Part shown: one piece after another, positions 18,683 to 26,547 of the stretch
Numbering within the stretch: position 1 is the stretch's first letter
Layout: each line of letters starts with the position of its first letter
Source of the DNA: Thermodesulfobacteriota bacterium
GTDB lineage: Bacteria > Desulfobacterota_D > UBA1144 > Nemesobacterales > CSP1-2
Assembly (NCBI GenBank): GCA_035559815.1
Contig: DATMAT010000037.1
Location: forward strand, 33,736-97,735
DNA: 64,000 nucleotides
Reading direction: 5' to 3'
Position numbers and translations under genes: made by a program
The notes under the pieces: generated by a model
What the model saw: the letters and a program-made list of their open reading frames with translations, nothing else
What the model was told of the DNA's origin: nothing
Database searches by the model: none

Positions 18683-19411
18683 TCATGGTAAATACTTTAG
18701 TGGATTTACCGGTCTTCCTTCCTTTCTTATCTCGAAATGCACATGCGGTCCGCTGGCGTTTCCGCTCGAACCCACCTCTGCAATTACGTCCCCCGCCTTC
18801 ACGCAATGTCCTGCTTTCACGTGATTTTTCTGGTTATGGGCATAAACGGTCCTGACCCCGTCCCCATGCTCGACGATTACAATTTTCCCGTACCTCGAGT
18901 ATCCGTCAAGGCTTTTACCGCTCAAGACAACCAACCCATCTGCCACCGCTCTGATCGGAGTGCCGGTGGGGGCAGGAATATCTATTCCGGAGTGAAAGCG
19001 ACTGAACCCCCTTCTTCCGAACCCGGAAGAAACCTTCCCATAGACTGGCCAGGTTATCGAACCGGAAGCTTTTTGGCCGGGAATAATTATCATTTGTCCG
19101 ACAGAGATTTGGGTAATATCGTTGATGCTGTTTACCTTGGCTATTTCTTCCAGGCTAACACCATAGTTCTTGGATAGACGATAAAGCGTCTCACCACTCC
19201 GCACAACATGATATTTCTCTTTTAATACAAAAGAACGGTTATTTCTAATACAGTTTTCTAGGCCCTTGGGAGCCGCTGATTTAGGAACAGTCGCCGGACG
19301 CCTGGCACAAGCATGACTAAATGCGAGAACGAGCAAGAGCAAAGGCCATATCCACAGCTTCCTTGGGAGTTGTGACTTTTTTGATTTCAGGCGACACCTC
19401 CCATGTGTCAA
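18683..19411 (-). CDS. LysM and M23-peptidase lipoprotein (NlpD-like)
   Basis: Envelope lipoprotein of about 240 residues. Lipobox AFSHAC, a LysM peptidoglycan-binding domain (YHVVRSGETLYRLSKNYGVS ... GQMIIIPG), and a C-terminal LytM/M23 domain with HSGIDIPAPTGTPIRA and HVHFEIR. The zinc-ligand pattern HxxxD ... HxH looks intact, so it may be an active endopeptidase or an amidase activator. The listed start is TTG 19411, which overlaps the upstream gene by 95 bp. A CTG at 19390, behind GGGAGG at 6-bp spacing, would give a neater signal peptide. Confidence 0.85.
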   Translation of the reverse strand: MTHGRCRLKSKKSQLPRKLWIWPLLLLVLAFSHACARRPATVPKSAAPKGLENCIRNNRSFVLKEKYHVVRSGETLYRLSKNYGVSLEEIAKVNSINDITQISVGQMIIIPGQKASGSITWPVYGKVSSGFGRRGFSRFHSGIDIPAPTGTPIRAVADGLVVLSGKSLDGYSRYGKIVIVEHGDGVRTVYAHNQKNHVKAGHCVKAGDVIAEVGSSGNASGPHVHFEIRKEGRPVNPLKYLP

Positions 19412-19778
19412 TTCCGATAATTGGAATCTCTAACTTCAAGGCAAAGGCAATTTCAGACAGGGTTCCATAGCTTCCGCCTATTGCAATTATAGCATCACTG
19501 GAGCGGACTACTATGATGTTTCGTGCATGACTCATTCCAGTAACCACGGGTATATCGACATAAGGATTTGCCTCGGATTTACTAAAACCGGGAATGATTC
19601 CTATAGTCAGCCCTCCCTCAGATTTAGCCCCATGGCAAACGGCTTCCATTATCCCCCCGAGTCCTCCGCATATAACCACACCCTTTCTTTTTGCAACCTC
19701 CCTGCCCACCTCTTCCGCCGTTTTATAATCCTTATCAGAAGCCTGATTTGCCCCTATAACACCGATTATAGTGTACAT
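19317..19778 (-). CDS. LOG-like / TIGR00725-type Rossmann protein
   Basis: A 153-residue single-domain nucleotide-binding protein of the LOG/DprA-like superfamily. Motifs: an N-terminal IIGVIGANQAS strand-loop, VVICGGLGGIMEAVCHGAK and IIAIGGSYGTLSEIAFALK. The classical LOG motif PGGxGTxxE is replaced by IGGSYGTLSE, as in the TIGR00725 group, so cytokinin-type phosphoribohydrolase activity should not be assumed. Its 3' end overlaps the start region of the LysM/M23 gene. Confidence 0.78.
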   Translation of the reverse strand: MYTIIGVIGANQASDKDYKTAEEVGREVAKRKGVVICGGLGGIMEAVCHGAKSEGGLTIGIIPGFSKSEANPYVDIPVVTGMSHARNIIVVRSSDAIIAIGGSYGTLSEIAFALKLEIPIIGIDTWEVSPEIKKVTTPKEAVDMAFALARSRI

Positions 19779-19818
19779 TTGGGATTCAATTCGATGACTG
19801 ACCGATCGGGTGTTGATT

Positions 19819-19845
19819 ACAAGGGTCTAGTTTACCCTTGTTTTT
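19819..19845 (+). terminator. Intrinsic terminator-like hairpin, orphan
   Basis: ACAAGGGT (19819-19826) pairs perfectly with ACCCTTGT (19834-19841) over a 7-base loop and runs into TTTTT. The T-run is on the plus strand, yet no plus-strand gene ends nearby; the nearest is 4 kb upstream. On the minus strand it would be a 5' leader hairpin of the LOG-like gene without a U-tract. Confidence 0.55.
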
Positions 19846-19961
19846 CAATTCACAAAAGTGGCAAATAGTCCCAGTGTAGGAAGAATAGATTCAACTTTCT
19901 TCTGGGAAATCTGGAATTGCTTTAGATTTCTAAGGGGCAAAGCTTATAGCTAAGATAAAGG

Positions 19962-19976
19962 CCGGATAAAATCCGG
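19962..19976 (-). terminator. Weak hairpin downstream of the 22-codon frame
   Basis: CCGGAT and ATCCGG flank a 3-base loop. On the minus strand they are followed by CCTTTATCTT. It lies 69 bp after the stop of the 20045-20113 frame. The stem is short, so termination is uncertain. Confidence 0.3.
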
Positions 19977-20044
19977 TAAAAGTGGAGCTTGATGCGGCTG
20001 CGCGTCAGAAGCCTCCCTAGGGGAAGAAAGTCTACGCCCTGGTC

Positions 20045-20113
20045 TCAGCCCGGGAAAATAAGAGCAGAGGTTAGTACAAGAACAACGGCTATAGTTTTAA
20101 ATAATTTCTTCAT
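20045..20113 (-). other. 22-codon signal-peptide-like frame, possible gene remnant
   Basis: ATG at 20113 opens a frame beginning MKKLFKTIAVVLVLTSALIF, a textbook Sec signal, then stops (TGA) two residues later. A shift to another frame stays open for about 30 further codons, so this may be the head of a small exported protein broken by a frameshift. There is no strong ribosome site. Confidence 0.3.
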
Positions 20114-20333
20114 TTGTTTTTCTTCACATTCTTTCAACTTGAAAAAGTATGGATTCTGGCACTCCCATATTACCTTATGTCCCATCCAGAACATAAATCT
20201 TTGTATCAGGTTTAATAATTAGAAATCAATCAGAGGATCATGGTATTTTGCCTGCAGCAAATAAGTACCAGTATGACTTATAGGACTTATCGAAACTCGG
20301 CTGGCCGGGTGACCATCCATTCAGAATAACCTA

Positions 20334-20846
20334 TCATTTTATGATAGCGTACACCAGCTCGTCGATGGTTTGGCCTACCTTGGTAACTGATTTTCTGAGG
20401 CAGCCCTCGAATTTAAAACCGGCCTTCTCCAGTACCCTTGCCGAGGCTTGATTCCATTCAAACACCTTAGCATAGATTCTCACCACATTGAAGTGATCAA
20501 AAGTGTATTCGGTCATTGCTTTAACTGCCATCGTCGCTATTCCCTTCCCCCAGAAAGGTTCTCCCAGCCAATAACCAATCTCGGCAGACCTACTGTAGAC
20601 ATCGGTCTGAGGGGCAATACCTATGCCTCCGATAGCTTCATCTATGGATGCTATAGCAAACCGTGTTTCCGGTTTCTGATCCTTGGCATTAAAAACCCAT
20701 TCTAGGGCGTTAGTTATGGTGTAAGGATGCGGGAATGAATCTCGAAGATTGACCCAGACGTTTCGATTATTTGCATATTTAACTATAGCCTCTACGTCAC
20801 CAACATCCCAACTTCTTATGCGCCATTGGCCTATACTAATTACCAT
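20334..20846 (-). CDS. GNAT acetyltransferase, RimJ/RimL type
   Basis: Acetyl-CoA-dependent N-acetyltransferase, 170 residues. The fold is visible from RIRSWDVGDVEAIVKYANN through EIGYWLGEPFWGKGIATMAV, which carries the acetyl-CoA loop Q/GxGxA as WGKGIA, to NQASARVLEKAGFKFEGCLR. This is the subgroup that acetylates ribosomal proteins, antibiotics or small amines; the substrate cannot be told from sequence. No neighbouring gene suggests a role. Confidence 0.88.
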   Translation of the reverse strand: MVISIGQWRIRSWDVGDVEAIVKYANNRNVWVNLRDSFPHPYTITNALEWVFNAKDQKPETRFAIASIDEAIGGIGIAPQTDVYSRSAEIGYWLGEPFWGKGIATMAVKAMTEYTFDHFNVVRIYAKVFEWNQASARVLEKAGFKFEGCLRKSVTKVGQTIDELVYAIIK

Positions 20847-20977
20847 TATGGCATTCCTTTCCAGCTCGCCTCAGGACAAAAACCTTGTCTGGTCATTTAT
20901 AGACATTAGAAACATATTTTATGTTATGCCGATGCGACTCAAAACCAAAAATCTTACCAATCTTATGCAAGAAGTGC

Positions 20978-21562
20978 TCACTTCATCCAGTACTTTACCA
21001 CCAAAAAGCCAAGCACAAGAAGGATAAAAAATAGGGTAACAAGTATGTTGAAATATTTATCTATGAAGGTTTTTATGCCGGCGCCGAAGAAATAGATAAG
21101 ACCTCCCTCGATAAAAAACCGGGCTGACCGGCCGATGGCTGAGGCCAGTATGAATACAAAAATATCTATTTTAAAAACTCCGGCCGCAACCGTGAATACC
21201 TTATAGGGAATAGGCGTAAAAGCCGCCCCGAGTATGGCCAGAAATGCGTTCTGTTCGTACTTCCGGCTAACATAAAGAAAAGCATCGGAACTGAATACGT
21301 AAGTGAGAAAAAAATCATCTACTATTTCCCAGATCCCCCAACCGATATAATACCCAAATAGCCCTCCCACCACCGAAGCCATCGAACATACCGCAGCGTA
21401 CATCAAAGATCGTCTTGGAATTCCCAAGCAAAGCGCCATAAGAAGCGGGTCCGGAGGAATCGGAAAGAAGGAGGACTCCGCAAATGCAACCAGGATTAGT
21501 GCCGGGATAGCGTATCTGGTTTCAGCCCAGTGTAGAACCCAATTGTATAATTTTCTGAGCAT
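20978..21562 (-). CDS. YqaA/DedA-family membrane protein
   Basis: A 194-residue inner-membrane protein of the VTT (SNARE-associated) superfamily, YqaA-like branch. Features: the early motif FAESSFFPIPPDPLLMAL, the glycine-rich VVGGLFGYYIGWGIWE, and the re-entrant-loop motif AAFTPIPYKVFTVAAGVF. About five hydrophobic segments, with a C-terminal membrane anchor. The family is linked to lipid scrambling and envelope integrity. It is 10 bp downstream of surE and likely cotranscribed. Confidence 0.85.
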   Translation of the reverse strand: MLRKLYNWVLHWAETRYAIPALILVAFAESSFFPIPPDPLLMALCLGIPRRSLMYAAVCSMASVVGGLFGYYIGWGIWEIVDDFFLTYVFSSDAFLYVSRKYEQNAFLAILGAAFTPIPYKVFTVAAGVFKIDIFVFILASAIGRSARFFIEGGLIYFFGAGIKTFIDKYFNILVTLFFILLVLGFLVVKYWMK

Positions 21563-21572
21563 GCCGAGTATG

Positions 21573-22316
21573 TTAATCCAGCTTTAGTTTCTCGAGGAAG
21601 TCGTAGTCCGTAAGGTCAAGTTTTATCGGTGTTACAGATACATATCCCTGCCTAACCGCTACTATATCAGAGTTTTCAATCTCTAAAGACCCGAGCTCGT
21701 TCCCGCCAATCCAGTAGTATTTTCTCCCCCTTGGGTCTATATTCTCCACTATAGGCTCTCCATAAACTCGTTTACCCTGCCTGGTTACTTTAACCCCCCT
21801 AACCCGGTCCTGGGGAAGATTAGGAATGTTCACGTTAAGCAGTGTACCTTCCGGGAGTCCCCTTCTTAGGACGTATTTCGAAATCATTAGAGCATAATGG
21901 GAGGCAGTTTCGAAGTGAAAGTCATTTTTGGTGGCTAAAGAAATCGCCACTGAGGGTATCCCCAGCAACGTTCCTTCCATTGCTGCGCTCACCGTCCCTG
22001 AGTAGGTAATATCGTCCCCCAAATTTTCCCCTTTATTTATTCCAGATACCATTAAGTCTGGCCTTCTATTCTTCAAAAGTCCGTTTATAGCCAGATTTAC
22101 ACAGTCGGTGGGAGTGCCATCGACGCTATAAACGCTATCCGCAATCTCCTCTATTCTCAAAGGACGATAAAGGCTCAAGGAATGACTTACCGCACTCTGG
22201 TCTCGATCCGGAGCAACTACAATAATTTCCCCTATAATTCTCAGGGCTTCACAAAGCGCGTTAAGCCCAGCAGAGTTTATTCCGTCATCGTTCGATATAA
22301 GAATTCTAATCGGCAT
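21573..22316 (-). CDS. surE: 5'/3'-nucleotidase SurE
   Basis: Metal-dependent nucleoside monophosphatase and exopolyphosphatase involved in stationary-phase survival. ISNDDGINSAGLNAL gives the acidic metal site at the N terminus. APDRDQSAVSHSLSLYRPLR, DGTPTDCVNLAI, SGINKGENLGDDITYSGTV and AAMEGTLLGIPSVA are conserved. The ATG at 22316 is preferred over a TTG at 22334 because SurE proteins start right before the first beta strand. The order merR - tRNA-Pro - surE on one strand recurs in delta-type proteobacteria. Confidence 0.95.
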   Translation of the reverse strand: MPIRILISNDDGINSAGLNALCEALRIIGEIIVVAPDRDQSAVSHSLSLYRPLRIEEIADSVYSVDGTPTDCVNLAINGLLKNRRPDLMVSGINKGENLGDDITYSGTVSAAMEGTLLGIPSVAISLATKNDFHFETASHYALMISKYVLRRGLPEGTLLNVNIPNLPQDRVRGVKVTRQGKRVYGEPIVENIDPRGRKYYWIGGNELGSLEIENSDIVAVRQGYVSVTPIKLDLTDYDFLEKLKLD

Positions 22317-22387
22317 ATTATTGTTCAGCCACAAATAGGCAAATTACAACGACTCAAACCCAAATCACAAAGAAGCCCGCTTGTTGA

Positions 22388-22450
22388 AATACCGGATTTC
22401 TGAAATTGGATATCTTGAATCGGGAATTTGTTTAATATGTCTGGCCTGAA
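22388..22450. repeat. AT-rich degenerate intergenic repeat (copy 2)
   Basis: Tract containing CGGATTTCTGAAATTGGATA, ATCGGGAATTTG and TTTTGAATTTG between surE and tRNA-Pro. It is related in word content to the tracts near 12.8, 25.5 and 59.9 kb. Confidence 0.4.
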
Positions 22451-22521
22451 GTTTTGAATTTGTTTTTGACCTATGCTCATTAATATAAACTTATTGGTAA
22501 CACGATATGCTGAACCATAAA

Positions 22522-22597
22522 TGGTCGGGGTGACCGGACTTGAACCGGTGACCCCCGGCCCCCCATGCCGGTGCGCTACCAACTGCGCCACACCCCG
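22522..22597 (-). tRNA. tRNA-Pro (anticodon GGG)
   Basis: The cloverleaf is complete on the minus strand. The acceptor stem CGGGGTG pairs with CACCCCG, the D arm contains GCGCAGTTGGTAGCGC, and the anticodon stem CCGGC/GCCGG encloses the loop ATGGGGG. The T arm is CCGGTTCAAGTCCGG. The 3' ACCA end is encoded in the genome (22522-22525). Confidence 0.97.
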
Positions 22598-22640
22598 TTT
22601 TATCAATGGTATTTAGGGGGAGAAGGAAAATATCAGTTTG

Positions 22641-22988
22641 TTATTTGATATTAACACTGATAGATTTTAACTCATCCAAGATTTCATGCAATAATTCATT
22701 CACTTTCGTGCTCACACGCTTCTTGTTCATCTCTTCTCTGAGTTTTTTCTTGGCCCCGGATATGGTAAAGTTCTGCTCATAAAGCATGTGTTTTATCTTC
22801 ATGATGGTATGGATTGTTTCCCGGTCATATAACCTCTGGGATTTTCTTCTTATGGGAGCAATTTCTTGAAATTCACTTTCCCAGTATCTTAAGACGTAAG
22901 GCTTTACGCCCGTAAAATCGCTTACTTCACCAATTCTGAAGTATATTTTGTCGGGAAGCTTAAGTTCTTCTGCTCTTTCGTCGAGCAT
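22641..22988 (-). CDS. MerR-family transcriptional regulator
   Basis: A 115-residue regulator with an N-terminal winged-helix MerR domain (YFRIGEVSDFTGVKPYVLRY, then SQRLYDRETIHTIMKIKHML) and a short coiled-coil dimerisation helix. No effector domain or metal-binding Cys pair is present. This type is commonly found next to tRNA-Pro and, in other genomes, behind ihfA. The ATG at 22988 is preferred over GTG 22997 because AGGGTG lies 6 bp upstream. Confidence 0.88.
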   Translation of the reverse strand: MLDERAEELKLPDKIYFRIGEVSDFTGVKPYVLRYWESEFQEIAPIRRKSQRLYDRETIHTIMKIKHMLYEQNFTISGAKKKLREEMNKKRVSTKVNELLHEILDELKSISVNIK

Positions 22989-23175
22989 GCGATACACCCT
23001 AGAATAAATCTTTTAAAAAGTCAAGCACGGACAACTAAAATCTTCTCGACCTCAAAACAAGGAATGCTACTCGATGTGAGATTTAGAGTTACCTGTTGCA
23101 ATATTCATTGTAAGTATAACGGTGTAATTTTTAAAGGCAAAATGGCTTTATCCCTTTCTACGGTTATATGGATAT

Positions 23176-23784
23176 CTAATCAGATTGGACGACCAGGAGC
23201 ACGGTGTTGGTGTTATTCTCTTTGCGATGGACTCTCCGCGCTTCCATGCGCATTAATTTATGCCCGCCTTCCGGAAACTCCTTTTTGACCTGGATCGGTC
23301 GTGATTCGGCTCCTCCTTCAAGCACCTCGTCTAAAAATTCTCGTAAACCTGCAATATTCCAATAGCCATAATTCAAATCAAAAAATAGTTGGTTTTCCAC
23401 TTCCTCCTTAGAAAGATGAAAAGCCTGACAGAAATGGGTATTAGCAGTCACCACTCTCATATCCGAGTCGAGCACAACCAGAGGGTCCCTCATCATATCA
23501 GCTAAGATATCTGCATATGCTCTCGCCTCGAGCATCAACTGTTCGTCCCACTTGTGCTCGCTGATCTCATGCTTAAGAAACTCTCTACACAATGCCAGCT
23601 CTTTGGATAGCTCCTCAACTTTATTCTCTAGTTCACGGTAAGCTCTTCGAAGCCTGCTCTGGGCCCGGCTGCTCTCTTCTACAAGCCTTTCCAGTTCTTT
23701 ATTTCTTAGCTCGGTCTCTTCTGCAGCGCTGATAAAGTTAGGTATGTCGTCAGGATTTAGTAGTTTCTTCACAAAATCCAGCAT
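23176..23784 (-). CDS. Orphan PAS-domain protein with coiled coil
   Basis: A 202-residue soluble protein. Residues 15-75 form a charged coiled coil; residues about 95-200 form a PAS domain (DPLVVLDSDMRVVTANTHF, then YGYWNIAGLREFLDEVL). There is no kinase, cyclase or DNA-binding output. The PAS domain closely resembles the C-terminal PAS of the CheB-CheR fusion protein at 54.3-57.4 kb, including the motifs DxDxRVVxAN and WxIxxLRxxLxxV. It may act as a sensory adaptor. A perfect GGAGGA site precedes the ATG. Confidence 0.82.
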   Translation of the reverse strand: MLDFVKKLLNPDDIPNFISAAEETELRNKELERLVEESSRAQSRLRRAYRELENKVEELSKELALCREFLKHEISEHKWDEQLMLEARAYADILADMMRDPLVVLDSDMRVVTANTHFCQAFHLSKEEVENQLFFDLNYGYWNIAGLREFLDEVLEGGAESRPIQVKKEFPEGGHKLMRMEARRVHRKENNTNTVLLVVQSD

Positions 23785-24114
23785 CGGAGTCCTCCATAAT
23801 GCACTTTTATTATTGAATAATTTGCAAATTTAATGCCGCTAATTTTTTATAAGTGTTTACTAGGAGTTACGAAGCATGGTTTTGTTCGTATTGGCTAAAT
23901 TTGTCGCTATCCGACAATATTTGTCGACGATGACAGTTTGGGCCGTTATCTATTAGCTTTTAGATATATCAAAAATGAACAGACCTGGCTACAAAGCCTA
24001 AACTTGAAAAAATTATAAACTAATCAGGTATCCTTGACGGTAATCAAGCTTGAAGAAATAACTACTGGTCCCCTTCGGGAATAGATATAACAAAAATAAA
24101 GCGGGTTGGTTTCC
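23785..24114. other. Spacer of 330 bp with TTGTCG half-sites
   Basis: No coding frame fits. The notable content is a cluster of TTGTCG half-sites at 23901-23928, upstream of the PAS gene on the minus strand. Nothing else is recognised. Confidence 0.4.
23901..23928. promoter_or_regulatory. Candidate operator: TTGTCG inverted repeat plus third half-site
   Basis: TTGTCG (23901-23906) and CGACAA (23912-23917) form a perfect inverted repeat with a 5-bp spacer, and a third TTGTCGAC follows at 23921-23928. It lies about 120 bp upstream of the PAS gene start. The binding protein is unknown. Confidence 0.35.
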
Positions 24115-24891
24115 TCAATACACCTCCGGCTTTCTGTCATCAAAGCACCTCATGGTTTGTCTAACGCTTTTCACCCGGTCTAGATTAATCTCGGCGATTA
24201 TGAATCCCTCTTCCTCCCCTCCCTCGGCAAGCACCTCTCCCCAAGGGTCAATTATCAGAGAATGTCCCGGATACTCCTCTTTCTTATCCCATCCGGTTCG
24301 GTTACAGGCAACTACGAAGAACTGGTTTTCGATAGCTCTGGCTATTGCCAGGGTTCGCCAGTGCTTTACCCTTGCTTTAGGCCACTGGGCAGGAACTAGA
24401 AGAATTTCCGCGCCGTTTAGAGCCACTGACCTGGTCAGTTCCGGAAATCTCAAATCATAGCAGATTATTATTCCTAAGTTGCCTAATCCGGTGTTGACAA
24501 CGATCTGTTCCTGCCCACAGTTGAAATAATTATTCTCTCCAGCCATCGAGAAGAGATGAACCTTCCTATACTTACCTATCTCTTTCCCCGAAACATCAGA
24601 GATATAAGCAGTGTTAAAGTAATCGCTCCCATCTTTTTCGATAAGCGAACCGGCAATTATCATTTCGTATTTTTTGGAAAGAGAGGAGATTTTTCTGAGC
24701 ACCTCCTGTGAAAAAAGCCAAAGCTCGTTAGCTTTTTCCTTATCAAACTTGGCCGCCCAGAGCTCGGGCAGGACAACGAGCTTTACATTCTCCTGATGAA
24801 GATGCTCCAGTGCAGAAATTACGAAATCCACATTTCCCCTTACCTCATCGTTCCTAACATCAAATTGAACACAAGCCGCTTTGAATTTCAT
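24115..24891 (-). CDS. Carbon-nitrogen hydrolase (nitrilase superfamily amidase)
   Basis: Cytoplasmic thiol amidohydrolase, 258 residues. The catalytic triad is intact: Glu in VVLPELW, Lys in KYRKVHLF and Cys in IICYDLRFPEL. The size and the motif YDLRFPELTR resemble the omega-amidase/YafV and Nit branch, which hydrolyse alpha-keto acid amides or deaminated glutathione. The exact substrate is not decided by sequence. It lies 31 bp from rnhB on the same strand. Confidence 0.88.
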   Translation of the reverse strand: MKFKAACVQFDVRNDEVRGNVDFVISALEHLHQENVKLVVLPELWAAKFDKEKANELWLFSQEVLRKISSLSKKYEMIIAGSLIEKDGSDYFNTAYISDVSGKEIGKYRKVHLFSMAGENNYFNCGQEQIVVNTGLGNLGIIICYDLRFPELTRSVALNGAEILLVPAQWPKARVKHWRTLAIARAIENQFFVVACNRTGWDKKEEYPGHSLIIDPWGEVLAEGGEEEGFIIAEINLDRVKSVRQTMRCFDDRKPEVY

Positions 24892-24922
24892 GACCTACAG
24901 TCTTATCATGCTGTCGCTCTGT

Positions 24923-25519
24923 CTAAATAACGCCCCTGAACGTTCTCCTGTGTATGGGACAGGGGCCAAATTTTTTGATGGCCTCGATGTGCTCTTTCGT
25001 TGGATAACCCTTGTGCTTATCGAAATTGTACTGCGGGTAGACACGGTGATAATCATCCATTATCGAATCCCTGGTAACTTTGGCTATAATTGACGCCGCT
25101 GCAATCGAGCAGCAGGTGGAATCGCCGGCTATCACGGTCTGCTGGGGGATTAACAAGGATATCCTGGTGTTCCCATCTATGAGAAGCGAGTCGGGCCTAA
25201 CACTCAAGTTTTTTACTGCTATTTCCATGGCCAGAAGCGCAGCCCTGAGTATATTTATCCGGTCAATCTCCTCCGGCTCAACCACGCCTATACCAAACGA
25301 TACCGCAGATCGTTTTATCAGGTCAAAGAGCACATTCCTTTTTTCCGGGGATAATTTCTTTGAATCGTTCAAACCATGAATCTCATACTCTTCAGGCAGT
25401 ATAACCGCCGCAGCCACAACCGGTCCGGCAAGGGGTCCCCTCCCCGCTTCATCAATGCCTGCGGGTACCTTGCCGATCTCCCAAATTTTTCTCTCAAAAG
25501 AATAATCAGGCGGACTCAA
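24923..25519 (-). CDS. rnhB: Ribonuclease HII
   Basis: Degrades the RNA strand of RNA-DNA hybrids and removes misincorporated ribonucleotides. At 198 residues it is normal. The first catalytic block GIDEAGRGPLAGPVVAAAV, the Asp in SLLIDGN and KVTRDSIMDDYHRVYPQY near the end are characteristic. The frame opens with TTG 25519; no strong ribosome site is seen, so the start could be a few codons downstream. Confidence 0.95.
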   Translation of the reverse strand: MSPPDYSFERKIWEIGKVPAGIDEAGRGPLAGPVVAAAVILPEEYEIHGLNDSKKLSPEKRNVLFDLIKRSAVSFGIGVVEPEEIDRINILRAALLAMEIAVKNLSVRPDSLLIDGNTRISLLIPQQTVIAGDSTCCSIAAASIIAKVTRDSIMDDYHRVYPQYNFDKHKGYPTKEHIEAIKKFGPCPIHRRTFRGVI

Positions 25520-25600
25520 TTTTCACATTTTGAATTTCGGAATGCGCATTTTGCATTTAAATTCTTTAAATTCCGCAGTCCGAAATCATAAATCCAAAAT
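25520..25600. repeat. AT-rich degenerate intergenic repeat (copy 3)
   Basis: The whole 81-bp gap between dapA and rnhB is made of words such as TTTTGAATTTCGGAATGCG, TTTAAATTCCGCAGTCCG and AAATCATAAATCC. It is the clearest copy of the window's AAATCCGAAATTC-like family. Confidence 0.5.
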
Positions 25601-26476
25601 TTATATAAGCCCGTAATCCCTCAAGGCGGTCTTAAGTTTCTCCAGATTTCCCAGCGACATTGGACAGAGAGGGAGCCTAAATTCACCTTTGATCTTGCCC
25701 ATAACACTCAAGGCCTCCTTTACCGGAATGGGATTCGTCTCGATGAACATGGCTTCGTTCAAGGGTAAGAGTTTATAATGTAATTCCCTGGCTTGATTAA
25801 ATTCCCCTCTTGCATACGCGTTATAAAGCTCGGCAACGTCTTTAGGAGCGACGTTTGCCGTGACCGTAATAAATCCCTTGCCGCCTATGGCCAGAATCGG
25901 AAAGTTTATGGCATCCTCTCCAGAAAGAAGAACAAAGTCCATTCCGCATATATAGAGAATCTTACTGGCCTGTTGAAGAGAGCCCGTGGCTTCTTTTACC
26001 CCGATTATATTCTTACAATCCTTTGCCAGCCTAGCTATCGTTTCTGGGGTCATATTGACCCCGGACCTTCCGGGAATGTTGTAGAGAATGACCGGTATTC
26101 TTGCTTGAGATGCTATCTCTTTGAAGTGGAGATAAAGCCCCTCTTGAGTGGGTTTATTATAGTATGGAACGACTGAAAGCACCGCATCAGCCCCTACTTT
26201 TTCCGCAAACTTGGTTAGCCTGATCGCTTCTTCCGTGCTGTTGGAGCCGGTACCAGCTATAACCGGTATTCTTTTTTTAACTGTTTTCACCGTCACCTCG
26301 ATTACGTATTCATGCTCCTCATGCGACAGTGTAGGCGACTCACCGGTAGTGCCACACGGGACTATTCCGTGCGTGCCATTATCTATCTGAAATTCTATGA
26401 GGTTCCTTAGAGCATTTTCGTCCACACTTCCGCCCTTGAATGGGGTGACTATAGCTACGATTGAACCATGTATCAT
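25601..26476 (-). CDS. dapA: 4-hydroxy-tetrahydrodipicolinate synthase
   Basis: Condenses pyruvate and aspartate semialdehyde in the lysine/diaminopimelate pathway. Length 291. VAIVTPFK, the GIVPCGTTGESPTLS pyruvate pocket, the tyrosine region SVVPYYNKPTQEGLY, NIPGRSGVNM and the Schiff-base Lys in IIGVKEATGS are all present. The ATG at 26476 is chosen because GGAGG lies 7 bp upstream; a TTG two codons earlier is less likely. asd, the preceding step of the same pathway, lies just upstream on the strand, separated by a PH-domain gene. Confidence 0.95.
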   Translation of the reverse strand: MIHGSIVAIVTPFKGGSVDENALRNLIEFQIDNGTHGIVPCGTTGESPTLSHEEHEYVIEVTVKTVKKRIPVIAGTGSNSTEEAIRLTKFAEKVGADAVLSVVPYYNKPTQEGLYLHFKEIASQARIPVILYNIPGRSGVNMTPETIARLAKDCKNIIGVKEATGSLQQASKILYICGMDFVLLSGEDAINFPILAIGGKGFITVTANVAPKDVAELYNAYARGEFNQARELHYKLLPLNEAMFIETNPIPVKEALSVMGKIKGEFRLPLCPMSLGNLEKLKTALRDYGLI

Positions 26477-26547
26477 GAACAAACCTCCTTACCAGCCGCC
26501 TGGCTTCATTATATTTAAGCTATGGTTGAAATCAAGACAAGGTTAGG

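Larger units (their letters stand above)
19779..20333. other. Gene-poor spacer of 555 bp
   Basis: Between the LOG-like gene and a GNAT gene. No substantial coding frame fits either strand. It holds a plus-strand terminator-like hairpin (19819-19845), a weak minus-strand hairpin (19962-19976) and a 22-codon signal-peptide-like frame (20045-20113, minus). The stretch 19985-20065 is GC-rich with several short self-complementary words and might be RNA or gene debris. Confidence 0.5.

Noticed and set aside
19989..20222. 77-codon plus-strand frame in the 19.8-20.3 kb spacer
   Set aside because: Codon use and composition look random, there is no ribosome site, and it overlaps the GC-rich stretch better explained as RNA or remnant.
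22325..22606. 93-codon minus-strand frame across the tRNA-Pro gene
   Set aside because: Its central part is the tRNA read as codons (GVAQLVAHRHGGPGVTGSSP), a well-known artefact. The cloverleaf and encoded CCA explain the sequence.
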